Notes under the pieces: model-generated
Databases searched by the model: none
Told to the model about the DNA's origin: nothing
The model's input: the letters and a program-made list of their open reading frames with translations, nothing else
Source of the DNA: an uncultured Bacteroides sp.
Lineage (GTDB): Bacteria > Bacteroidota > Bacteroidia > Bacteroidales > Bacteroidaceae
Direction of reading: 5' to 3'
NCBI GenBank assembly: GCA_944322345.1
Contig: CALUOO010000007.1
Span: 1 to 57,197, forward strand
Length of the DNA: 57,197 bases
Program-made: the position numbers and the translations under genes
Part shown: in pieces, positions 26,126 through 34,756 of the stretch
How the letters are laid out: each line of letters opens with the position of its first letter
How positions within the stretch are numbered: position 1 is the stretch's first letter

Positions 26126-29100
26126 ATGAGAAGATGGCTTTTTATTATTATACTATTTGCTCCGATTCTTTGCATTGCACAAACATACAGATATTTGGGA
26201 GTAGAAGACGGACTGAGCAACCGGCAAGTCTATTGTATTCAAAAAGACAAGACAGGTTACATGTGGTTTCTTACCCACGAAGGCATTGACCGCTACAATG
26301 GCAAAGACTTCAAGCCCTATAAGCTGAAAGACAACGGAATAGAAGTCAACTCACGCTTAAATCTGAATTGGCTCTACATTGATTCGGCAGGAGTATTATG
26401 GGAAGTAGGCAAAAAAGGAAGTATCTTCAAATACAATCAGACATACGATAAATTTGAATGTGTATACAAACTTCCAGAAAGCAACAACAGTACCAATTCT
26501 TCTACTCCGGTCAGTTTTGGATGGATTGATAGAAATAATCACATCTGGCTTTGTAATGATGAAACAATTATCCTATATAACACTCATACTCAGCAGGTAC
26601 ATCCTATAAAGAATCAATTGCATGAGGCAATCACAGCTATTGAACAGATCAATGAAAATCAGTTTTTCATCGGAACAGAAACAGGAATTCACCAAGCCCG
26701 ACTGGGGAATAATACACTGGATATTATTCCTTGTGAAGCATTAGACAAGCTTCATCTACAAGTAAATGATCTTTACTTTGACACATCACTTGGGAAACTA
26801 TTCATAGGCACTTTCCAACGAGGAATCGCAATCTACGACACGACGAAAAGAACAACAGTCAAGCCATCATACAGTCTGTCGGATATCAGTATCTCGCGTA
26901 TAAAGCCTCTAAACAGGAAAGAGCTTCTGATAGCAACAGACGGAGGAGGTGTGTACAAGATGAATGCCGAGAATTATGATACTACGCCTTATATTATTGC
27001 CGACTACAACAGCAATAATGGCATGAACGGGAACAGTATCAATGACATCTATATCGACGAAGAAAACAGAATATGGATGGCAAATCATCCGATAGGAATC
27101 ACCATTCAGGATAATCGTTATTCTGACTATAAATGGATCAAACATTCTATTGGGAATCAGCAATCATTGGTCAATGACCAGGTAAATGCAATTATTGAAG
27201 ATAGCGAAGGAGACTTATGGTTTGGAACAAATAATGGAATCAGTCTGTTAAACTCCAAGACCGGCAAATGGACTTCTTTTTTAAGTTCATTTGGAGACAC
27301 CCACAACAACAGGAACCATACATTTCTAAAACTGTGTGAAGTAAAACCCGGTATTATATGGGCAGGAGGTTATTCATCTGGCATTTATGAAATCAACAAG
27401 AAAACTCTACAGAGTGAATACTTCACTCCTCTTAAATACACTGATGAGGACATAAAACCAGACAAATACATACGAGACATCTTTAAAGATTCATCCGGAT
27501 ATATATGGGTGGGAGGATATTATAATCTGAAGTATTTTGATATGAATACACAAGAAGTTAGACTTTATCCCGGGCTCAATTCCATTACCACCATTGCTGA
27601 AAAGAATGAAAAAGAGATGTGGATAGGAAGTGCCAACGGATTATACCTTTTGGATAAAAAGTCCGGAAAGTTCGAACAGCTTCATCTACCCGTAGAATCT
27701 ATCTACATCTATTCCCTGTATCAAGCTCAAAATGGACTGCTATACATAGGCACAGGTGGTTCTGGACTACTAGTATATAATCCTAATACAAAAGAATTTA
27801 CCCACTACTATACAGAAAATTCGGCATTAATATCCAACAATATCTACACCATCCTGTCAGATAAAGACAAAAATATATTGTTGGCTACCGAAAATGGGCT
27901 TGCCAGTTTTTATCCCCAAAGCAATACCTTCCATAACTGGACAAAAGAGATGGGACTTATGACAACCCATTTCAATGCCCTATCGGGTACACTACGTAAA
28001 AACAACTATTTCATACTGGGAAGCATTGACGGGGCTGTGGAATTTCACAAAGACATGAAACTTCCACAAAAATACACATCCAAAATGGTTTTAAGCGATT
28101 TCAAACTGTTCTACGAAACAGTTTATCCAGGGATGAAAGATTCTCCCCTACGAATGGATATTGACAAGACTAAGGAGTTAAAGCTAAAATATAATCAAAA
28201 CATCTTCTCACTGATGGTGTCATCCATCAATTACGATTATCCCTCCAATATACTGTACTCATGGAAACTTGAAGGATTCTACGAAGAATGGAGTACTCCT
28301 GGCACAGAAAATATCATTCGATATACCAATCTGGCTCCCGGGAAATATACACTTCGAATCCGTGCCGTATCCAATGAAGACAAAAGAATCATATTAGGAG
28401 AGAGAAGTATGGACATTATTGTTGCAAAACCATTCTGGCTATCCATTTGGGCATTATTACTCTACATAACACTAGGCATTTTTATCTTTACAATAGGACT
28501 GCGAATATTAATTCTAAAAAAACAACGGAAAATTTCAGAAGATAAGATACAATTCTTCATCAACACTGCCCATGACATACGTACACCGCTTACGCTTATA
28601 AAAGCACCCTTAGAAGATGTAGCCGAAAATGAGTCACTTACTAAAGAAGGAAGTGATAATATTGATACAGCCCTAAGAAATGTAAATGCACTACTCCAGC
28701 TGATTACGAACCTGATCAATTTCGAAAAAACAGATGTTTACACCTCAGAACTCTATATTTCAGAGCATGAATTGAGTGCTTTTATGAACGATATCTTCAA
28801 ATCGTTTCAACCATATGCAAAAGCTAAAAACATTACATTCACATATGAAAGCAATTTCCGTTACCTGAACGTATGGTTCGACGAAGAAAAAATGGAATCA
28901 ATCCTGAAAAATATTATTTCAAATGCTATCAAATACACTCCAGACAATGGTAGTGTCGCAATATGCGTCACAACAAGTAATGACTATTGGCAAGTAGAAG
29001 TAAAAGACACAGGAATAGGAATTCCGGATAAAGAACAGAAAAACCTGTTCAAACTTCATTTCCGAGGCAGTAATACAATTAATTCTAAAATAACAGGAAG

Positions 29101-30130
29101 TGGAATAGGACTGATGCTGGTTTGGAAACTAGTCCGACTGCATAAAGGAAAAATCAAGGTATCGAGCACAGAAAACCAAGGTACTTCCATCCGGATATCT
29201 TTCCCAAAAGAAAATAAAGGATTAAGAAAGCATTTAAATAGTCCAAATTGGGAAATAGAAAGTAAAGAACAGACAATTATCACAGAACAACGCAACAAAG
29301 AGACAATAAAAAAAGAGTTCAACCCACACCATCAACGAATTCTAGTTGTAGAAGACAATGATGAATTACGTAATTATCTGTTACAGACATTATCTAATGA
29401 GTATAATGTGCAGACATGCTCCAACGGGAAAGAAGCTCTGGTTATCATACCAGAATATAAGCCAGAATTGGTAATTTCAGATATCATGATGCCAGAAATG
29501 CGTGGAGACGAATTATGTACAGCAATAAAAAATAATATTGAGATTTCACACATTCCGGTCATATTATTAACAGCCTTAAGTAATGAAAAAGAAATCTTAT
29601 CAAGTCTTCAGACTGGTGCAGATGAATACATCAGCAAACCATTCAATATTAGTATATTAAAAGCGACTATCGCCAATTTATTAAAGAACCGCGCTCTATT
29701 ACGTCAGAAATATGCCAATCTGGAATTGGACACCAAAGGTAGAGAAAAAGAGTGCATAAATTGTTCACAAGATATAGACTGGAAGTTCATTGCTACCGTA
29801 CGAAAACAAGTAGAAGATAATATTGACAATCCTGCACTAACTGTAGATTTACTCTGTGCTCTCGTCGGCATGAGCCGAACAAGTTTTTACAATAAATTAA
29901 GAGCACTGACAGACCAGGCCCCAGCAGACTATATACGGTTAATTCGCCTAAAAAGAGCTGCGGAACTATTAAGAAGTGACAATTACAGTATCACTGAAAT
30001 TGCAGAAATGACGGGATTCAATGACGCTAAATATTTTCGTGAAGTATTTAAGAAACATTTTAAAATGAGCCCAAGTCAATATGGTAAAGAGAATAAGAAA
30101 CATGAAAGAAAAGGAGATTTAAAAGAATGA
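26126..30130 (+). CDS. Hybrid two-component system regulator (HTCS)
   Basis: The protein of about 1334 residues begins MRRWLFIIILFAPILCIAQ, a signal or anchor segment. A periplasmic two-bladed beta-propeller sensor follows, with repeats of the type DGLSNRQVYCIQKDKTGYMW, then a Y_Y_Y domain and a transmembrane helix (WALLLYITLGIFIFTIGL). The cytoplasmic part has a histidine kinase with H816 in NTAHDIRTPLTL and ATP-binding NIISNAIKYT and DTGIGIP, a receiver with D1119 in VISDIMMPE, and an AraC-type DNA-binding domain. Such proteins usually sense glycan fragments and control nearby SusCD loci. Here the coupled genes are transporters (overlap ATGA), which is unusual. The ligand is unknown. Confidence 0.95.
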   Translation: MRRWLFIIILFAPILCIAQTYRYLGVEDGLSNRQVYCIQKDKTGYMWFLTHEGIDRYNGKDFKPYKLKDNGIEVNSRLNLNWLYIDSAGVLWEVGKKGSIFKYNQTYDKFECVYKLPESNNSTNSSTPVSFGWIDRNNHIWLCNDETIILYNTHTQQVHPIKNQLHEAITAIEQINENQFFIGTETGIHQARLGNNTLDIIPCEALDKLHLQVNDLYFDTSLGKLFIGTFQRGIAIYDTTKRTTVKPSYSLSDISISRIKPLNRKELLIATDGGGVYKMNAENYDTTPYIIADYNSNNGMNGNSINDIYIDEENRIWMANHPIGITIQDNRYSDYKWIKHSIGNQQSLVNDQVNAIIEDSEGDLWFGTNNGISLLNSKTGKWTSFLSSFGDTHNNRNHTFLKLCEVKPGIIWAGGYSSGIYEINKKTLQSEYFTPLKYTDEDIKPDKYIRDIFKDSSGYIWVGGYYNLKYFDMNTQEVRLYPGLNSITTIAEKNEKEMWIGSANGLYLLDKKSGKFEQLHLPVESIYIYSLYQAQNGLLYIGTGGSGLLVYNPNTKEFTHYYTENSALISNNIYTILSDKDKNILLATENGLASFYPQSNTFHNWTKEMGLMTTHFNALSGTLRKNNYFILGSIDGAVEFHKDMKLPQKYTSKMVLSDFKLFYETVYPGMKDSPLRMDIDKTKELKLKYNQNIFSLMVSSINYDYPSNILYSWKLEGFYEEWSTPGTENIIRYTNLAPGKYTLRIRAVSNEDKRIILGERSMDIIVAKPFWLSIWALLLYITLGIFIFTIGLRILILKKQRKISEDKIQFFINTAHDIRTPLTLIKAPLEDVAENESLTKEGSDNIDTALRNVNALLQLITNLINFEKTDVYTSELYISEHELSAFMNDIFKSFQPYAKAKNITFTYESNFRYLNVWFDEEKMESILKNIISNAIKYTPDNGSVAICVTTSNDYWQVEVKDTGIGIPDKEQKNLFKLHFRGSNTINSKITGSGIGLMLVWKLVRLHKGKIKVSSTENQGTSIRISFPKENKGLRKHLNSPNWEIESKEQTIITEQRNKETIKKEFNPHHQRILVVEDNDELRNYLLQTLSNEYNVQTCSNGKEALVIIPEYKPELVISDIMMPEMRGDELCTAIKNNIEISHIPVILLTALSNEKEILSSLQTGADEYISKPFNISILKATIANLLKNRALLRQKYANLELDTKGREKECINCSQDIDWKFIATVRKQVEDNIDNPALTVDLLCALVGMSRTSFYNKLRALTDQAPADYIRLIRLKRAAELLRSDNYSITEIAEMTGFNDAKYFREVFKKHFKMSPSQYGKENKKHERKGDLKE

Positions 30131-30702
30131 ATATTTATATTGAATCATTTAGCATATTTTTCAAGATCGGAGCCTTTACCATTGGAGGTGGTTATGCAAT
30201 GGTACCGTTAATAGAAAACGAAATTGTAACCAAACGTCAATGGATATCTCGGGAAGAATTTGTCGATTTACTTGCCATATCCCAATCTGCTCCGGGAATC
30301 TTAGCAGTCAATATCTCCATTTTCATTGGATATAAACTGAGAGGAATACGAGGAAGCATTGTAAACGTATTAGGAACAGTACTTCCTTCGTTTATTATCA
30401 TATTGGCTATAGCTTTATTCTTTCATACATTTAAAGACAATGCAACAATTGAACGTATATTCAAAGGAATCCGCCCTGCTGTAGTGGCATTAATTGCCGC
30501 CCCTACATTCAGCATGGCTAAATCTGCTAAAATTAATCGCTACAATTTATGGATACCCATTGTTTCAGCATTACTTATTTGGTTATTAGGATTCTCTCCT
30601 ATCTGGATTATTATCGCTGCTGGAGCAGGAGGATTTGTATGGGGTAAAATTAAAAAAGAGAAAAATAAAAAGGAAGAATTGACATCTGGAAAAAACAGAT
30701 AA
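30127..30702 (+). CDS. Chromate-transporter family half-protein 1
   Basis: The 191-residue membrane protein has the CHR-domain start FFKIGAFTIGGGYAMVPLIE, then FVDLLAISQSAPGILAVNISIFIGYKLRG and several hydrophobic helices. It is half the length of a fused ChrA and is followed by a second half, so the two probably form a heterodimer. Its ATG overlaps the stop codon of the regulator gene by 4 bp, which implies translational coupling. Whether it carries chromate, sulfate or another anion is unknown. Confidence 0.9.
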   Translation: MNIYIESFSIFFKIGAFTIGGGYAMVPLIENEIVTKRQWISREEFVDLLAISQSAPGILAVNISIFIGYKLRGIRGSIVNVLGTVLPSFIIILAIALFFHTFKDNATIERIFKGIRPAVVALIAAPTFSMAKSAKINRYNLWIPIVSALLIWLLGFSPIWIIIAAGAGGFVWGKIKKEKNKKEELTSGKNR

Positions 30703-30764
30703 AATTAGAGAATTCTCTCTGTCAAATCGCCTATGTTACATAATTAAAAACAAAAGTATTTGCA

Positions 30765-31316
30765 ATGATCTATTTACAACTATTTTATACATTTTTTAAA
30801 ATTGGTTTATTTGGGTTTGGAGGAGGATATGCAATGCTATCAATGATTCAAGGGGAAGTTGTAACACGCCATGAATGGATTAGCCCTCAAGAATTTACGG
30901 ATATTGTAGCCATTAGCCAAATGACTCCAGGACCTATCGGAATCAATGCTGCTACATATGTAGGATTTACTTCTACAGGAACTATATGGGGATCTGTTAT
31001 AGCTACTTTTGCTGTAGTACTTCCCTCCTTTATATTAATGCTGACTATCAGTAAATTCTTCCTCAAATATCAAAAAAATCCTGTCGTAGAATCTATCTTC
31101 AGCGGATTGCGTCCTGCGGTAGTGGGATTATTAGCTTCTGCCGCCCTAGTATTAATGAACACTGAAAACTTTGGGACACCAACAGACGATAGTTATTCAT
31201 TCATTATCAGTCTTCTCATTTTTATTATTACCTTCATTGGAACGAAAAAGTACAAAATCAATCCTATACTGATGATTGTAATATGTGGTATAGTCGGCTG
31301 GATATTATATGAATAA
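30765..31316 (+). CDS. Chromate-transporter family half-protein 2
   Basis: The 183-residue partner of the preceding gene begins FFKIGLFGFGGGYAMLSMIQGE and continues FTDIVAISQMTPGPIGINAATYVGF, the second CHR-domain version (TPGP instead of APG). It has about six hydrophobic helices. It begins 62 bp after the first half and ends before a long terminator. The pair resembles the short ChrA1/ChrA2 transporters of many bacteria. Confidence 0.9.
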   Translation: MIYLQLFYTFFKIGLFGFGGGYAMLSMIQGEVVTRHEWISPQEFTDIVAISQMTPGPIGINAATYVGFTSTGTIWGSVIATFAVVLPSFILMLTISKFFLKYQKNPVVESIFSGLRPAVVGLLASAALVLMNTENFGTPTDDSYSFIISLLIFIITFIGTKKYKINPILMIVICGIVGWILYE

Positions 31317-31320
31317 AAAA

Positions 31321-31385
31321 TAAAGAGTCTGATAAAGAATGTAGAATCTCAAAGTCATTCTACCTTTATCAGACTCTTTATTTTT
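31321..31385. terminator. Long bidirectional terminator
   Basis: A 17-bp perfect stem (31321-31337 with 31364-31380) continues, after a short break, into a second perfect stem (GTAGAAT 31341-31347 with ATTCTAC 31357-31363). It is flanked by A-runs and T-runs and lies between convergent genes. Confidence 0.9.
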
Positions 31386-31393
31386 ACTATAAT

Positions 31394-32902
31394 TTATAGT
31401 TTTATTTTTTTACTTACTGAACGTGACTCATTATGTAAACGGTCTAATGCAGTAACGACATAACGGTATTTTGTTTTCCCATCATTGTAAGGCAACTTAT
31501 AGAAAGTGTTTCGAGTGACTGTTACAATATGTGAGGGATCATCAATATCAACCTTCTCATCCGAACGAAAACGATAAACTACATATTGTACAGCCTTATC
31601 CATCTCTGTTTTAGCTTTCGGAGCAGTCCAAAAAAGAATATATCCATCTTCTGTCCACACACCCTTAACTTTTCTCACCTTACCAGGTGCCTTATTGTCA
31701 ATAAAATCAAAGACAGGAGGCAACGCCGGATATCTATGATATTCTTTCATCAGTGCATCTCGATATAGCCCCACATTATTTGTCACTGCAGACGCATACC
31801 ATTGGCAACTTCCTTGAATTGTCTGATAATTACGCTGCCAAGCCATTTTACGAGGTAATTGATTAATAGATGAATTTTGAGGATCGGCATGTTGTATCGT
31901 ATTCATCACTGACTGACCAATAAAAATCGGACGTCCTTCAGAATGTTTTGCCCACCAATCTACCAATGTAGCATAATCTGCTGCCTTATGACCTATCTCC
32001 CAATATATCTGGGGTATATTATAATCAATCCACCCCTCACGAGCCCAAAGCAAAACATCGGCATATAAATCATCATAGTTTTGTAAACCATTGGTACGAC
32101 TTCCTAATGGATCAGATGATTGATTACGATAGATACCAAATGGACTAATTCCAAACTTCACCCATGGTTTAATAGAACGGACTGTCTCGTGTAATTTCTT
32201 GATCAATATATTAACATTACTTCTTCTCCAATCATCTTTGTTACTGAATCCTCCTCCATAACGTGCGAAACTTTCATCATCAGGGAAATCAATACCATTT
32301 ACAGGATAAGGATAGAAATAGTCATCCATATGAATCGCATCCACATCATAGCGCGAAACAATATCAGCTACAATCTTACAGATGTATTCACGACTTTCCG
32401 GAAGTGCAGGATCAAAATACAACTGATTATTATAAGTAACAAACCATTCAGGATGTTCGTGATAAATATGAGTAGGCGCTAGCTGAACATTTAGTGAAGT
32501 CTTTACACGATATGGATTAATCCATGCATGAAATTCCATTCCTCGTTTATGGCATTCATTAATCATAAACAACATCGGATCCCAAAGCGGAGAAGGTGCT
32601 TTCCCTTGTGTTCCTGTCAAAAAACGGCTCCATGGCTCATATCCTGATGCATATAAAGCATCCGCTTCAGGACGTACTTGAAAAATAATTGCATTAATTC
32701 CTGCTTCCTGAAGTGAATTTAATTGTCCCACTAGTGTCTGTTTCATCTGATCAGGAGCCATTCCCTTAAACTGTCCATTGACCGCCTGTATCCAGGCTCC
32801 ACGAAACTCCCGTTTAGGATATTTTGTATCTACAACCTGTCCTGTTGCATTGATACAAATCAGCATAAACAACAAAAAAAATAAATGATTCTTCTGATTC
32901 AT
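31394..32902 (-). CDS. GHL10-type glycoside hydrolase-like secreted protein (paralogue)
   Basis: The 502-residue protein has a signal peptide (MNQKNHLFFLLFMLICINATGQ). The barrel motifs EFRGAWIQAV, NAIIFQVRPEADALY, CHKRGMEFHAWINPYR, DAIHMDDYFYP and IDYNIPQIYWEIG are present, and a C-terminal FN3-like region follows. It aligns along its length with the protein at 17279-18730, but has DDYFYP where that one has DYLRYP. A promoter lies at 32932-32939. The LysR gene upstream is on the same strand. The enzymatic substrate is unknown. Confidence 0.87.
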   Translation of the reverse strand: MNQKNHLFFLLFMLICINATGQVVDTKYPKREFRGAWIQAVNGQFKGMAPDQMKQTLVGQLNSLQEAGINAIIFQVRPEADALYASGYEPWSRFLTGTQGKAPSPLWDPMLFMINECHKRGMEFHAWINPYRVKTSLNVQLAPTHIYHEHPEWFVTYNNQLYFDPALPESREYICKIVADIVSRYDVDAIHMDDYFYPYPVNGIDFPDDESFARYGGGFSNKDDWRRSNVNILIKKLHETVRSIKPWVKFGISPFGIYRNQSSDPLGSRTNGLQNYDDLYADVLLWAREGWIDYNIPQIYWEIGHKAADYATLVDWWAKHSEGRPIFIGQSVMNTIQHADPQNSSINQLPRKMAWQRNYQTIQGSCQWYASAVTNNVGLYRDALMKEYHRYPALPPVFDFIDNKAPGKVRKVKGVWTEDGYILFWTAPKAKTEMDKAVQYVVYRFRSDEKVDIDDPSHIVTVTRNTFYKLPYNDGKTKYRYVVTALDRLHNESRSVSKKIKL

Positions 32903-32931
32903 ACAATCTTAATTCATATAAAATTACGAGG

Positions 32932-32939
32932 CAAATGTA
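32932..32939 (-). promoter_or_regulatory. Promoter of the second GHL10 gene
   Basis: On the minus strand TACATTTG matches the -7 consensus 30 bp before the start codon. Confidence 0.55.
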
Positions 32940-32959
32940 CAATAATAAAATGAGGTATC

Positions 32960-33856
32960 CTATAGACTCTTACCATGATGATCTGCAAAACGTATGAATA
33001 CCTGAGAAAGCCCTCCTTCCTGACCTTGCAAACGAACGAAATGAAATTCCCGATGCATAGGCATATCTTTAATTTCTACTACTCGAAAATCACCAGCAAG
33101 CAATTCTTTACGTACAGATCGAACAGAGACAATGCCCATACAATCTGTATGCTCCAAAAAAAGTTTAATACTTTCTGTACTTCCTAAATACATCTGTACA
33201 TTTAAAGAAGAAAGTTTCAAATTATGAAAAGACAATGCACGTTCAAAAACGTCTAACGTACCCGAACCTCTCTCACGCAAAACCAATGGAATATTCACCA
33301 AATCACATGGAGTAATTTCATCCTGATTTATCAGCTTATTTTTGCTATGTACAATTGCAACCAATTCATCTTGTAAAAATGGAATATATTTCAAATTAGG
33401 TAACCGAAAAATACCCTCTACCAGTCCTAAATCAATACGATGTTCCTGAAGAGCTCTTTCTATTTCACGAGAGTTACTATTAAATAATGAAAGATTTATC
33501 TGTGGAAAACGAGAGATAAAATTTGCCAGCAAAGGAGGAAGTACATACTGAGCAATAGTGGTACTTGCTCCTAAACGCAACTCTCCAATATACTCATCAT
33601 GCAACAAATGCATTTCATAATCCAAACATTTATAGTCATCTAGAATCTTTTCACAATGTTTTAACAATAAATTCCCAGCATCTGTCAATAAAATACGGTT
33701 ACCTTGACGATCAAAAAGGCGTACCTGATAAAGATTCTCTAATTCTTGGATATGCTTAGTTATGGCAGGTTGACTGATAAATAATTCCTGAGAAGCTTTT
33801 GTAAAACTCAGATTTTTTGCTACACACTGGAAAACCTTTAACCGAAAATCAGACAT
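32960..33856 (-). CDS. LysR-family transcriptional regulator
   Basis: The 298-residue protein has an N-terminal winged helix-turn-helix (FQCVAKNLSFTKASQELFISQPAITKHIQELE, helix-turn-helix about residues 15-40). A periplasmic-binding-protein-like effector domain follows, with segments ELRLGASTTIAQYVLPPLLANF and GMGIVSVRS-like strands. LysR regulators often control a divergent neighbour, but here both neighbours are on the same strand, so the target is unclear. The effector is unknown. Confidence 0.92.
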   Translation of the reverse strand: MSDFRLKVFQCVAKNLSFTKASQELFISQPAITKHIQELENLYQVRLFDRQGNRILLTDAGNLLLKHCEKILDDYKCLDYEMHLLHDEYIGELRLGASTTIAQYVLPPLLANFISRFPQINLSLFNSNSREIERALQEHRIDLGLVEGIFRLPNLKYIPFLQDELVAIVHSKNKLINQDEITPCDLVNIPLVLRERGSGTLDVFERALSFHNLKLSSLNVQMYLGSTESIKLFLEHTDCMGIVSVRSVRKELLAGDFRVVEIKDMPMHREFHFVRLQGQEGGLSQVFIRFADHHGKSL

Positions 33857-33903
33857 ACTAAAGAATCTATAAATTTCAGATTTTCATTATTATGACAGAT
33901 AAA

Positions 33904-34488
33904 CTAAAGCTCATCAGACTTAATACCTAAAGCATGCATCACAGGAAAAGCTAACATATCCCAACGATACTTCACAGGAATATTAGGTTCATTCATTCGA
34001 AATTGAAAGATTTCTTTATCCTCCGAATCATTAAGAACCTTTATAACCTTTTCTTCATATTCCTCAACAAAAGGGATAATTACCACTTTCTTTACATCCT
34101 TTGAATTCAGAACTATAGATAACAATTCTATAAACAAATCACCTCGTGATACCATTTCCTCAGAAGTTATGCTAGAAAATAAACATTCTCCACATATACT
34201 TTGAAAAGCAACACCATCTAATTCTTTCACTAAATCTGCAGGAATACAATTAAGTAAGCGTGAAGATAACTTATCATAAACCATCAATACATGTATACTA
34301 TTTTCACCTTCCTTCAGACCTGCATCCAATAGTAAACAAGTAATCAATACCGACAAATCTATTTTACATAATGGGCGCTGAAGTGATTCTTCAAAATATG
34401 CCTTTACATCCCTAATCACAAAATTAAGAAAAGCCGAATCTATTAGAACTACAGTTTCCGAAAACTTAATCTCCGAAGTATTTTCCAT
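33904..34488 (-). CDS. Unknown cytoplasmic protein, about 194 residues
   Basis: No signal peptide or membrane helix is seen. The protein is acidic, with hydrophobic strands (VVLIDSAFLNFVIRDV, VVIIPFVEEYEEKV) that suggest an alpha/beta fold. I prefer the ATG at 34486-34488 over the in-frame GTG three codons upstream. It is upstream of the LysR gene on the same strand and divergent from clpB. I do not recognise the family; it may be a conserved Bacteroidales protein. Codon use is AT-rich, like its neighbours. Confidence 0.7.
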   Translation of the reverse strand: MENTSEIKFSETVVLIDSAFLNFVIRDVKAYFEESLQRPLCKIDLSVLITCLLLDAGLKEGENSIHVLMVYDKLSSRLLNCIPADLVKELDGVAFQSICGECLFSSITSEEMVSRGDLFIELLSIVLNSKDVKKVVIIPFVEEYEEKVIKVLNDSEDKEIFQFRMNEPNIPVKYRWDMLAFPVMHALGIKSDEL

Positions 34489-34497
34489 ATGTCCCAC

Positions 34498-34756
34498 TAT
34501 AAATTAATTGAACCTTCTATTTTCTCTTAAACTTAATTAGTGGGTAAAGATACTATAATAGTTCTATCTTATTATCTCATTCACCTATTTTTCTCACATG
34601 AATCATGCAATTTTGTCAAAAGCGAGTAGCCAAATAGCGCCATTTTGTCTACACTCCAAACAATTTAGCTGAAAAAATGTCAGTTTTAATGCTTGGCAAA
34701 TCTTTTGAATAACTTATAGCGTCAACAAGAGATGAAAAAGAAAGGAGAACAAATAT
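34498..34756. promoter_or_regulatory. Divergent intergenic region upstream of clpB
   Basis: This 259-bp gap between the divergent unknown gene and clpB holds two TTTTGTC words (in 34612-34651) and CTTGGCAAATC...TTGAAT around 34692-34710. The latter partly resembles a sigma-54 -24/-12 element (GG present, GA in place of GC). No exact TAnnTTTG site is seen near clpB. A clear AAAGGAG ribosome site precedes the clpB ATG. The sigma assignment is weak. Confidence 0.3.
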
